This document shows, piece after piece, positions 26,993 to 35,347 of a stretch of 64,000 bases of DNA. The position numbers were made by a program, and so were the translations under genes. The DNA is from Okeania sp. SIO1I7 (lineage in GTDB: Bacteria > Cyanobacteriota > Cyanobacteriia > Cyanobacteriales > Microcoleaceae): positions 504,719 to 568,718 of the forward strand of contig JAAHGF010000003.1 of assembly GCA_010672585.1 (NCBI GenBank), written 5' to 3'. The number at the start of each line of letters is the position of its first letter. The first letter of the stretch is position 1. The notes under the pieces were generated by a model that worked only from the letters and a program-made list of their open reading frames with translations, was not told where the DNA came from and searched no databases.

Positions 26993-27285
26993 TATGTCCG
27001 CACCCTTTCCTTCGACTGCTGTATTCCCTTATATATAGATATTTTGCAAAAGAACTTAGGAACATTTCATCAAATGTCCATACTCTACAGCGGTTCCCTC
27101 GAATATGTAATTTCTGGAGATGTCTAATAGACATTTCTGATAATAAAAAATAAAATTAATTATCATACAGAAATCATTAATTCTTTCCTCCTACTCCCTA
27201 CTCTCTACTCCCTCTTTTCTAGATGATGTCTAATATAGAGACTGCGACTTTAACTTAATTACTCAGTTGAGCAGGAAAATAATCT

Positions 27286-28158
27286 ATGCTTTGGTTTTTT
27301 TTAGCTACTTCAGTAGCATTTCTTCAATCTGTTAAAGATGTTTATAATAAGACACAACTAAAAAATTTTGATGAATATATTATTGGATGTAGTCTGACAT
27401 TTTTTACTGCTTTATTTTTAAGTCCCCTATTATTTTTCATTGAAATTCCTCAATTAGGAAATAATTTTTGGTTAGCTCTATCAGTCAGTGCCTCTTTGAA
27501 CGCGATCGCCTATACAACTTATCTCAAAGCTATTAAGATTTCTGACTTATCAATTATTGCTCCTATTACCACTTTTACTCCGTTATTTTTATTAATAACT
27601 TCGCCATTAATTGTGAGAGAATTTCCTAACCTGCTCGGTATAATAGGCGTATTATTAATTGTAGTTGGTTCATATTTGTTAAATATTAAAGAGAAACAGC
27701 GAGGATATTTTGCCCCCTTTCGAGCAATAATTATAGATAAAGGTTCGCGACTAGCTTTATTAGTCGCCTTTATTTGGAGTATTACTGGTAATTTTGATAA
27801 GGTAGGCGTGCAAAACTCTTCACCTATTTTTTGGGGAATTTCTGTATTTTTTACCATATCAATTTTGCTATTACCAATTGTTTTATATAAATCCCATCAT
27901 AATCTATATAAACTTAAAACTGGTAGCTGGAAATTAGTTATATATGGTATGATTAATTCTGTAGCTATGGGATGTCAAATGATGGCTATAAATTTAACTT
28001 TTGTGGCTTATGTAATTTCTGTCAAAAGAACCAGTGCATTATTTAGTGTTATTTTGGGAAAAATAATTCTCAAAGAAAAAGGCATTACAGAAAGATTTTT
28101 AGGAGCTGCAATTATGGTATTTGGAGTATTTTTAATCGGTATTTCACAACTCAATTAA
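27286..28158 (+). CDS. EamA/DMT-superfamily transporter
   Basis: The 290-residue product has ten predicted transmembrane helices arranged as two five-helix halves, as in EamA proteins. A typical half-end motif ends the first half (LLIVVGSYLLNIKEK near 125-140) and the second (VFGVFLIGISQLN). The substrate of this family cannot be inferred from sequence; members export amino acids or metabolites. It starts at ATG 27286 with no strong ribosome-binding site; the stop is followed at once by a GAAGAAG repeat. Confidence 0.9.
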   Translation: MLWFFLATSVAFLQSVKDVYNKTQLKNFDEYIIGCSLTFFTALFLSPLLFFIEIPQLGNNFWLALSVSASLNAIAYTTYLKAIKISDLSIIAPITTFTPLFLLITSPLIVREFPNLLGIIGVLLIVVGSYLLNIKEKQRGYFAPFRAIIIDKGSRLALLVAFIWSITGNFDKVGVQNSSPIFWGISVFFTISILLLPIVLYKSHHNLYKLKTGSWKLVIYGMINSVAMGCQMMAINLTFVAYVISVKRTSALFSVILGKIILKEKGITERFLGAAIMVFGVFLIGISQLN

Positions 28159-28192
28159 GAAGGAAGAAGGAAGAGGGAAGAAGGAAGAAGGG
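28155..28192. repeat. Heptanucleotide repeat at the stop codon
   Basis: (GAAGGAA)n begins at the EamA gene's TAA and runs to about 28192. Confidence 0.8.
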
Positions 28193-28300
28193 AAAAAATA
28201 AAAATAAGTAGTGAAGTACAATTAATTGTATATTTGACTCCCTACTTCCTACTCCCCATTCCCTATTCCCTTATATTTTTTATTCCCTTTTAAATAATTA

Positions 28301-28570
28301 GGGCTTGCTGATTAAATCTAAAAGCATTGACATATAAAGTCAAGTGCCTTTTTGGGACCTTTCAAAAGTGCCTGGTATCACGTCTAAAACGCTCATGCAT
28401 GTTAGTATTTTAGGCAAGAGTTGGGCAAAAAAATCATTCTTACAATTCTTACTCCTATCTCCTCTAAATTCCCCGTTTTTCCCCTCCTGGGAGGGGTTAG
28501 GGGTGGGTTGTCTCCTGTCTCCTGTCTCCTGTCTCCTACCCCTACTAAAAGATTAGTGAAGCGCAAACCC
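28301..28570. mobile_element. MITE-like element, family B
   Basis: It runs from GGGCTTGCTGATTAAATC to GCGCAAACCC, flanked by TAATTA on both sides. The right part contains CCTCCTGGGAGGGG and repeated CTCCTGT strings. It lies 10 bp before the M28 peptidase start codon, so it may carry that gene's promoter. Confidence 0.8.
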
Positions 28571-28579
28571 TAATTACTT

Positions 28580-29437
28580 ATGACATTTAATTTACAAGCA
28601 AGATTACAAAACCACCTGAATGAAATAGTACGCGATCGCGACCCATATTTAGCATCAGGAGGACATTTTTATGTCAGACAATATATTTCTCAGCAGTTGT
28701 CACAGTGGGGAAATGTAGAAATTGATAAATTTCAGATAACAGGCAAAACTCATCAAAATTTAGTTTTAAATTTACCCTCTATTAATAATAGTAAAAAACA
28801 GAATTTAGCACCAATATTAATTGGCGCTCATTATGATGCAGTACCAGGTACACCAGGAGCAGATGATAACGCAACTGGTGTAGCAGTTTTACTAGAATTA
28901 GCCAGAGAATTTTCATCTCAACCATTAAAATATCCAGTTAGTTTAGTTGCTTTTGATATGGAAGAATATGGATTATTAGGTAGTCAGCATTATGCCGAAA
29001 AACTCCAACAAAAACAACAGCAACTTAGACTAATGATCTCCCTAGAAATGCTCGGTTACTGTGACTCTACTCCTGGTTCCCAAAGTTATCCTAAAGGGTT
29101 AAAATATTTTTATCCAAATCAGGGTAACTTTATTGCATTAATTGGTAATTTATTGACTATCATCGATATGTTCCAAATGAGTAGAAAATTTAATAAAATA
29201 GGAACTAATTGTCAGTTTTTGCCAGTACCAAATCGAGGTTTAATTGTGCCTGATACCCGTCGCAGCGACCATTCTCCATTTTGGGATAGAGGATATAACG
29301 CTATAATGATTACTGATACTGCCAATATGCGAAACCCGAATTATCATCAACAAAGTGATACTCTTGAAACTTTAGATTTAGATTTTCTCACGGGAGTTTG
29401 TCAGGGATTAATTGTCGCTATTAGAAATATTGTGTAA
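28580..29437 (+). CDS. M28-family metallopeptidase
   Basis: The 285-residue product has the M28 di-zinc signature in order: GAHYDAVPG (H84), ADDNATG (D95), MEEYG (E128 general base, E129 ligand), SLEMLGY (fourth ligand) and a late NYHQQSDT histidine. M28 enzymes are aminopeptidases or glutaminyl cyclases. No signal peptide is evident, so it is probably cytoplasmic. The start at 28580 is close behind a family B element and no ribosome-binding site is obvious. No neighbouring peptidase genes. Confidence 0.92.
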   Translation: MTFNLQARLQNHLNEIVRDRDPYLASGGHFYVRQYISQQLSQWGNVEIDKFQITGKTHQNLVLNLPSINNSKKQNLAPILIGAHYDAVPGTPGADDNATGVAVLLELAREFSSQPLKYPVSLVAFDMEEYGLLGSQHYAEKLQQKQQQLRLMISLEMLGYCDSTPGSQSYPKGLKYFYPNQGNFIALIGNLLTIIDMFQMSRKFNKIGTNCQFLPVPNRGLIVPDTRRSDHSPFWDRGYNAIMITDTANMRNPNYHQQSDTLETLDLDFLTGVCQGLIVAIRNIV

Positions 29438-29591
29438 TGTGAAATACTAAAATTTTTGCTACAAATACTGAGGTTGTTTCAAGGAGTCAGAAGTCGTAGG
29501 GGCGAATGGCATTCGCCCACCCAAGAATCAGTATAAATAGCCTATATATCATTATAGCTAGATTCAATAATGAATAATGAATAATGAATAA

Positions 29592-29697
29592 TTACCTCTC
29601 CTTGAAAAGAAGAGGATTGACTCAAAAGAAAATTTTTATTTATTATCCCCTTAAAAGGGGAGGCTTTAAACCACAATTTTTCGGTAAAACTCCGTTT
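29592..29697. mobile_element. MITE-like element, family A
   Basis: It is nearly identical to the copy at 4410, including the preceding AATAATG ladder. The two differ at only a few positions, suggesting recent dispersal. Confidence 0.8.
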
Positions 29698-29813
29698 TTA
29701 GTCAAATAAACTTTCTAGGTAAAATCTTTTAAATAGAAAAATTACTCGTACCATTCTTTTTGATATTTCAAACAAATAAAGTAGGAAAAAATCTAGACTA
29801 ATAAATTATAATT

Positions 29814-31073
29814 ATGCCCCAAAAATCTAAAATAAAAAAACTAATTTTAGGATTAATATTTCTAGCAGTTGGAAGCATGCAGCAAGTAGTAGTAGCCGAT
29901 AATAATTCCACAAAACTCAGCCAACAAAAAACTCATAATTGTCAAATTGATCGACAACAACCAAAATTTTTAGTATTTGGAGGAGGTGGTACTCCAGCGC
30001 AAAATGAAATTGCCATTGAAAAAAATGTACTTTACTTTCAACGAACCCTAGAAAAAATGGGATATAATCCATTAACAGCCACAACATTTTTTGCTAATGG
30101 CAATGATGGGCAAGCCACAATTCGCTACATTGACGAATTAGGAAAACAACGATTTAAAGTACCAGAAATTCCGAATATTCAGGGTAAAGCAACATTAAAA
30201 AATCTCCTTAATTGGTTTCAAAAAGCTTCTGGAAAAACATCTCGTCGTCCTATATTTTTTTACTTTACAGGTCATGGTATAAAAAACCCAAAAAATTATA
30301 ATAATAATGCTCTAATGCTTTGGGAAGACCGACCTCTAACAGTTCAGAAATTATCACAAATTCTAGATAAATTACCCCAAAATACTCCAGTAGTAACAAT
30401 GATGGCTCAATGTTTTTCCGGGTCATTTGCTAATATTATTTATCAAGATGGCAACCCCAATAGACCTATAGCACTTCAGAGTCGTTGTGGTTTTTTTGCG
30501 ACTATCAAAACCTTGCCTTCCGTCGGTTGTACTCCAGAAGTAAACGAAGCAGATTATAAAGATTATAGTTCCAGTTTTTTTGCCGGATTAAGTGGTTATA
30601 GTCGTACTGGAAAAAGAGTAGCTTCAGCAGATTATAATCGAGACGGAAAAATTAGTTATATCGAAGCTCATAGCTTCGCGAAAGTAGATGAAAAAACAAT
30701 TGATTTGCCAGTCTCAACTTTAGAAGTATGGTTACAAAATCAGGCAAGTAAAACAGATATAAAATTCATTTGGAAACAACCAATAATTAATCTTTTATCC
30801 AAAGCACGACCAGAGCAACAATATGTAGTTAAATCAATAGTTAAAATGTTGAATTTCGACCCACAAAAATCTTACATAGAAAATGGTGGAGGAAGGATCA
30901 CCGAACAAGAAATTAATAATCAAATAGAACGAGCATATTTTCTCCGTTTAGGAATGGAATTAATTAATATTGGTGTAGAAGAAAAAATTATCAAAGCTTC
31001 AGATAAAAAAGCGATCGCTATTCTTGAGCGTCTACTCAAATGCGAAGCAGGTATCCCGGGAAGAGGGAAGTAG
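29814..31073 (+). CDS. Exported caspase-like (C14/C13-fold) protease with a calcium-loop motif
   Basis: The 419-residue protein has a basic N-terminus and a hydrophobic signal segment (about 10-29). The caspase-hemoglobinase fold motifs follow: FGGGGTPAQNE, FFYFTGHG (catalytic H154) and MMAQCFSGSF (catalytic C200). At 273-284 an EF-hand- or dockerin-like loop D-x-N-x-D-G-x-I (DYNRDGKISYIEA) is inserted, which could bind calcium. The C-terminal 130 residues are helical with no recognised domain. Orthocaspases are common in filamentous cyanobacteria and some are calcium-dependent; that here is inference. The stop codon lies in a GGGAGTA repeat, so the last few residues are repeat-derived. Confidence 0.85.
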   Translation: MPQKSKIKKLILGLIFLAVGSMQQVVVADNNSTKLSQQKTHNCQIDRQQPKFLVFGGGGTPAQNEIAIEKNVLYFQRTLEKMGYNPLTATTFFANGNDGQATIRYIDELGKQRFKVPEIPNIQGKATLKNLLNWFQKASGKTSRRPIFFYFTGHGIKNPKNYNNNALMLWEDRPLTVQKLSQILDKLPQNTPVVTMMAQCFSGSFANIIYQDGNPNRPIALQSRCGFFATIKTLPSVGCTPEVNEADYKDYSSSFFAGLSGYSRTGKRVASADYNRDGKISYIEAHSFAKVDEKTIDLPVSTLEVWLQNQASKTDIKFIWKQPIINLLSKARPEQQYVVKSIVKMLNFDPQKSYIENGGGRITEQEINNQIERAYFLRLGMELINIGVEEKIIKASDKKAIAILERLLKCEAGIPGRGK

Positions 31074-31165
31074 GGGAGTGGGGGAGTGGGGGAGTAGGGG
31101 AGTAGGGGAGTAGGGGAGTAGGGGAGTAGGGGAGTAGGGGAGTGGGGGAGTAGGGAGTAGGGGAA
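31066..31165. repeat. Octanucleotide repeat (GGGGAGTA)n
   Basis: About eleven copies of GGGGAGTA/GGGGAGTG begin at the stop codon of the caspase-like gene. Confidence 0.92.
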
Positions 31166-31183
31166 AAGTAAACATAATAATTA

Positions 31184-31310
31184 ATACCAGTTTTATATGA
31201 GGTTGCATAGAATTATGAAACTCATTAAATCGATCTATCTCTATCTACTCCTATCTGCGGTCAATTATGCTTGAAATATTATTCTATGCAGCTTCATTTC
31301 AATTTGGTAT
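31184..31310. mobile_element. MITE-like element, family F
   Basis: ATACCAGTTTTATATGAGG at the left is mirrored by CTTCATTTCAATTTGGTAT at the right, with GCATAGAA / TTCTATGC as an inner inverted pair. A related element with ATACCATTT...AAATGGTAT ends is at 56920-57023. The rest of 31074-31653 holds no recognised gene. Confidence 0.6.
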
Positions 31311-31662
31311 AACACTAATTTAACTCAAATTAGCAAAAAAATTATTATGCATAAGTTAATTACTTAATAATTGAAGTGTTACCTGAATATAGCATTAATG
31401 CTTATGAATTGCTATAATACAAGTAGCTATTGAATGATGCAAAACTTTCCTCAAATAGTTAATTATTCTCTCCTAATAAAAATCTCCATAAATTAACATA
31501 AATCCTTTTGAGCAAGCTTTTTAGAGACATTGCATGGAAAATCCTGACCTCAGAGATGTCTAATAGATATGAAGCATGGTATAAATGACCAAAACCTAAG
31601 AATACTGAATCTAGTTATACAAATTAAAGAATTAACTAGAAATTGGAGGAAAATTGTACAAA

Positions 31663-32718
31663 ATGAAACGCTCTCTATATTTATTTATAAGTCTAGCTAT
31701 TTTAGGGTTAACATCCTGTAGCGCTGTCAAAGAAATTCAGGAATTAATTGACCCACCCCCACCACCAACCCCCACAGCATCCCCTGTCAAAAAAAAAGTC
31801 AGAAAATTATTTCCGATTCAGCAAAATGGAAAATATGGGTTTATCAACAAGATGGGTAAAATAGTTATCCCTCCAAGATTCGAGCGGGTAAAAAACTTTT
31901 CAGAAGGATTAGCAGCAGTAAAAATTGCAGAAAGGTGGGGCTATATTAATGAACAAGGAGAAATAGTTATCAAGCCAGAATTTGATTCTGTTGTACGTTT
32001 TTCCCAATCTTTAGCACCAGTCAAAAAAATTGGTCAGAGATGGGGTTACATTAACAAAAGTGGAGAAATCGTAATTAAACCGCAGTTTGAAGAAGCGGTC
32101 TATTTTTCTGAAGGTCTGGCACGAGTTACAATTGATGGTAAGTGGGGTTATATAGATCGAGCTGGCAAAATAGTGATTCAGCCAGAATATAGAGGACAAA
32201 CAGGACGGGGGTTCTTCGTGGATGGATTAGCTGCAGTCAGAATTGGCAGTGCTTATGAATATGGGTACATAGACCAGACTGGAAAAGTGATAATTGAGGC
32301 AAAATATGATTTTGCTGGAGATTTTATCAATGGTTTAGCGAGGGTCAAAATTGGGGATAGGTGGGGGTATATTGATAAAACTGGTAGAGAATTTATTAGA
32401 CCACAGTTTATTTTTAATCAAGAATTTTCCGAAGGGTTAGCAGCAGTAAAAATTGATGATAAGTATGGTTATATAGATATTTCTGGCAATAGAGTAATTC
32501 AACCACAATATGATTTTGCTGGCAACTTTTCAGAAGGTTTAGCAGAAGTCAGAATTGATGACAAGTATGGCTATATTAATGCTTCTAATGAGATGATTAT
32601 TGAGCCAGAGTTTGATAATGCTTTTGGGTTCTCCAATGGTATTGCAGAGGTGTGGGTAGACGGGAAAAAGGGTTATATAGATAAAATTGGCAGATTTGTC
32701 TGGAATTTAACTAAATAA
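31663..32718 (+). CDS. WG-repeat lipoprotein
   Basis: The product starts MKRSLYLFISLAILGLTSCSA, a lipoprotein signal with lipobox LTSC, so it is predicted to be an anchored envelope protein. After a proline-rich linker (PPPPPTPTASP) come about ten WG repeats of 30-35 residues. Each has the pattern (K/R)WGYI(N/D)K(S/T)G(E/K)(I/V)VIxPxF, from about residue 45 to the end. WG-repeat proteins are thought to form beta-propeller-like binding modules; the ligand is unknown. A TTG at 31654 is an in-frame alternative start, and it is closer to the GGAGG ribosome-binding site at 31645-31649, so the exact start is uncertain. Confidence 0.88.
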   Translation: MKRSLYLFISLAILGLTSCSAVKEIQELIDPPPPPTPTASPVKKKVRKLFPIQQNGKYGFINKMGKIVIPPRFERVKNFSEGLAAVKIAERWGYINEQGEIVIKPEFDSVVRFSQSLAPVKKIGQRWGYINKSGEIVIKPQFEEAVYFSEGLARVTIDGKWGYIDRAGKIVIQPEYRGQTGRGFFVDGLAAVRIGSAYEYGYIDQTGKVIIEAKYDFAGDFINGLARVKIGDRWGYIDKTGREFIRPQFIFNQEFSEGLAAVKIDDKYGYIDISGNRVIQPQYDFAGNFSEGLAEVRIDDKYGYINASNEMIIEPEFDNAFGFSNGIAEVWVDGKKGYIDKIGRFVWNLTK

Positions 32719-32734
32719 GTGGGTCAGTCCAAAG

Positions 32735-32783
32735 AAGAGTAAGCTACAGAGGGTGATTTGACTGAATTTGCTTACTCTTTTTT
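32735..32783 (+). terminator. Rho-independent terminator after the WG-repeat gene
   Basis: AAGAGTAAGC (32735-32744) pairs with GCTTACTCTT (32770-32779), a perfect 10-bp stem with a 25-base loop, followed by TTTT. It starts 17 bp after the stop codon. Confidence 0.8.
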
Positions 32784-32811
32784 AGAGACTGTTTGTCAAC
32801 ATAAAGATTAA

Positions 32812-32932
32812 GTAGGGTGTGTGACGGTATCCTTACCATTTCTGGAATAATGGTCGATTTTACACCTCACGCACCGCGTACTGTGGGATGGTGCGTTACG
32901 GAATGCTGCGCAAACGCTAACATACCCTACTA
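32812..32932. mobile_element. MITE-like element with AGTAGGGTG termini
   Basis: AAGTAGGGTGTGTGACGG at the left and AACATACCCTACTAGA at the right are inverted. The inner GTGCGTTACGG / ACGCACCGCG strings are typical of dispersed cyanobacterial repeats. A one-ended relative lies near 35195 (CACACCCTACTGG). Confidence 0.55.
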
Positions 32933-32963
32933 GACCGACTTAAAACCCAGACAACGCAAGACT

Positions 32964-33058
32964 TTCCTTCTTCCTTCTTCCTTCTTCCTTCTTCCTTCTT
33001 CCTTCTTCCTTCTTCCTTCTTCCTTCTTCCTTCTTCCTTCTTCCTTCTTCCTTCTTTC
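32964..33058. repeat. Heptanucleotide repeat (CTTCTTC)n, about 13 copies
   Basis: This is the longest uninterrupted run of the CTTCTTC/GAAGAAG heptamer in the window. The rest of 33059-33623 has no gene; it holds repeat strings such as GCTGATAGCTAATAGCTGATAGC near 33555. Confidence 0.95.
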
Positions 33059-33623
33059 TTATGGTATACATCTAACTTGCAAGTAATAAATATATTATCT
33101 CTTTAATTAGCAGTAGTTTTTAATATTTGCCATAGCAAAAACCATGTTCTTTAAATATAATTATTTGAATTGATAATCAATTTTAAATTATTTTGTGCTT
33201 AAAATAATATCGAAAAAACCTATTTTTGTCAATAACAAAATGAGCTTTTTTTGAAAGTAAACAAAAGTAACTCTTGATACTAAAACCCTTTTAAAAGTTG
33301 TGATATTTTGAAAACAAGGTTGCAATATAACGACCATTAAAGGCTAAAAAAAGTCACTATTATTAAAAAGCATTCAGCAGTTCAGCAATCAGCAGTCAGC
33401 TTTGCGCGTTTGCGAAGCATTCCAGAACATAAAGGGGATTTAAACCCCTCCTAAAATTAAGCGACAAGCTAGAAGTAGGGGATGTTTTACCCAAGCTTTT
33501 CCTGAGAGAATGCTCCGCAAACATATACCTAACTAATTGCGCAAATTTTTAGGCTAATAGTTGATAGCTAATAGCTGATAGCTAGTTAAATAGTAATTAC
33601 TCAGTCGAAAGAGGGAAATAACT

Positions 33624-34985
33624 ATGAGTCAAAACCAGGAAAAACATCAATCTCCTCATCATGTTGTCATCGTTGGAGGTGGATTTGCAGGACTAGAAGC
33701 TGCCAAGCAGTTAGGAAAAGCACCTGTTAAAGTAACCTTGGTTGACAAAAGAAATTTCCATTTATTTCAACCATTACTTTATCAGGTAGCTACAGGTAGT
33801 CTTTCTCCGGGAGATATTGCTTCTCCTCTTCGCGGTGTAGTTGCAGAACAGAAAAATACCCATGTTTTGATGGGTGAAGTTGTGGATGTCAATCCCGAAC
33901 AGAAAAAACTCATTTTGAGCGATCGAGAAATAGATTACGATACATTAGTTATGGCAACTGGTGTTAGCCATAATTATTTCGGAAATGATTGGTCAGAAAA
34001 AGCTCCTGGACTAAAAACAGTAGAAGATGCACTAGAAGTGCGTCGTAGAGTATTCGCCTCCTTTGAAGCTGCAGAAAAAGAATCAGATCCAGAAAAACGA
34101 AAAGCACTATTAACCTTTGCAATAGTTGGCGCTGGTCCAACAGGGGTGGAATTAGCAGGTGCTTTAGCAGAGTTAGCGCACACTAAATTAAAAGAAGAAT
34201 ATCGGTCTGTTAATACTAGCGAAGCTCAAATTTACTTAATTCAAAGCGGAGAAAGAGTTTTACCTTCGTTTAAAACAGTTTTATCAGAAAAAGCACAACT
34301 AGAACTGGAGAAGCTAGGAGTCACAGTGTTGACTAAAACGCGAGTGACTAATATAGAAAACAATATCGTCACCATTCGTTCTGGAGAAACAACCCAAGAA
34401 ATTCCTGCTCACACAATATTATGGGGAGCAGGAGTTAAAGCATCAGCAGTTTCTCAAGCAATATCTAATCGCACAGGAGCAGAATTAGACCGCGCAGGTC
34501 GTGTTTTTGTCAATGAAGATTTGACAGTACCTGGTTATCCTGACATCTTTGTCATTGGAGACTTAGCTAACTACTCTCATCAGGGAGACTCTCCAGTACC
34601 TGGAGTTGCACCAGCAGCAATGCAGGAAGGATTTTATGTAGCAAAACTGATTCAAAAACGGTTGAAAAATCAGACCTTACGCCCATTCCACTATATTGAC
34701 TATGGTAGTTTGGCAGTTATTGGTCGTCACCAAGCAGTTGTACAGTATAAAGCAATTCGTTTCTCAGGTCCCCTAGCTTGGTTTGCCTGGTTATTTATTC
34801 ATATCTACTATATGATTGAGTTTGATAACCAACTCATTGTCATGATTCAGTGGGCCTGGAGCTACTTTACTGGTCAAGGTGGCGCTCGTCTAATCACTGA
34901 AAAAGCGACCAAAGCACCTACCTATGAAGAATGCCAGGCTCGCTATACTCCTCTAGTGACAAGCGAATCATCTGGTGAAGCTTAA
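33624..34985 (+). CDS. Type-2 NADH dehydrogenase (NAD(P)/FAD-dependent oxidoreductase)
   Basis: NDH-2 enzymes pass electrons from NAD(P)H to quinone without pumping protons. The 453-residue product has two Rossmann folds: FAD-binding VVIVGGGFAGLEAA (14-27) and NADH-binding FAIVGAGPTGVELAG (about 168). It has the FQPLLYQVATGSLSPGDIASPLR motif of the family and the FAD-contact sequence DIFVIGDLA (about 310). The last ~80 residues carry hydrophobic helices (LAWFAWLFIHIYYMIEFDN) for membrane attachment. The start has a good ribosome-binding site (GAGGGAAATAACT-ATG). Cyanobacteria have several paralogues (Ndb proteins); I cannot tell which. Confidence 0.93.
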   Translation: MSQNQEKHQSPHHVVIVGGGFAGLEAAKQLGKAPVKVTLVDKRNFHLFQPLLYQVATGSLSPGDIASPLRGVVAEQKNTHVLMGEVVDVNPEQKKLILSDREIDYDTLVMATGVSHNYFGNDWSEKAPGLKTVEDALEVRRRVFASFEAAEKESDPEKRKALLTFAIVGAGPTGVELAGALAELAHTKLKEEYRSVNTSEAQIYLIQSGERVLPSFKTVLSEKAQLELEKLGVTVLTKTRVTNIENNIVTIRSGETTQEIPAHTILWGAGVKASAVSQAISNRTGAELDRAGRVFVNEDLTVPGYPDIFVIGDLANYSHQGDSPVPGVAPAAMQEGFYVAKLIQKRLKNQTLRPFHYIDYGSLAVIGRHQAVVQYKAIRFSGPLAWFAWLFIHIYYMIEFDNQLIVMIQWAWSYFTGQGGARLITEKATKAPTYEECQARYTPLVTSESSGEA

Positions 34986-35041
34986 TTTAATCAGGTTATC
35001 GGGAATAGGGAACAGGGAACAGTTGGAAAAACATTTCCTAA

Positions 35042-35130
35042 TACAGCAGTTTTCCTACACGGTAGACCACAGTAGGGACGTTCCATGGAAAGTCCCTACA
35101 AGGTTTTATGTGTGAAGACGTGATTTATCA
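35042..35130. mobile_element. MITE-like element, family D (opposite orientation)
   Basis: It begins ACAGCAGTTTTCCTAC, with the palindromic centre GTAGGGACGTTCCATGGAA, and ends with a TTTTATGTGTGAAGACG string. It is the reverse complement of the element at 26888 with several substitutions. The rest of 34986-35347 is spacer with one repeat fragment (AGGACTTACGCA). Confidence 0.6.
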
Positions 35131-35347
35131 ATTTAATTCGGTCAGGACTTACGCAAAGGCACTACATAAGGGGTCTTGCTCAGTTACGCTAGCGCTAACA
35201 CACCCTACTGGCGTGTCAAGCTTAAAATAGGGTAATACGAAAATGGCAAAATCTAAGCTATATTATGTTGTTTTTGTCCAAAATCCTAATACAACATTTA
35301 AAGCTTGACGCGCTACTACCAATAGCTCTTCCTTCTTCCTTCTTCCT

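Noticed and set aside
26878..27153. 91-codon plus-strand frame
   Set aside because: It translates the family D element and neighbouring repeat strings; no family or signals.
31684..31760. WG-repeat protein as a cytoplasmic enzyme
   Set aside because: The lipobox LTSC and signal sequence indicate export; no catalytic motif is present.
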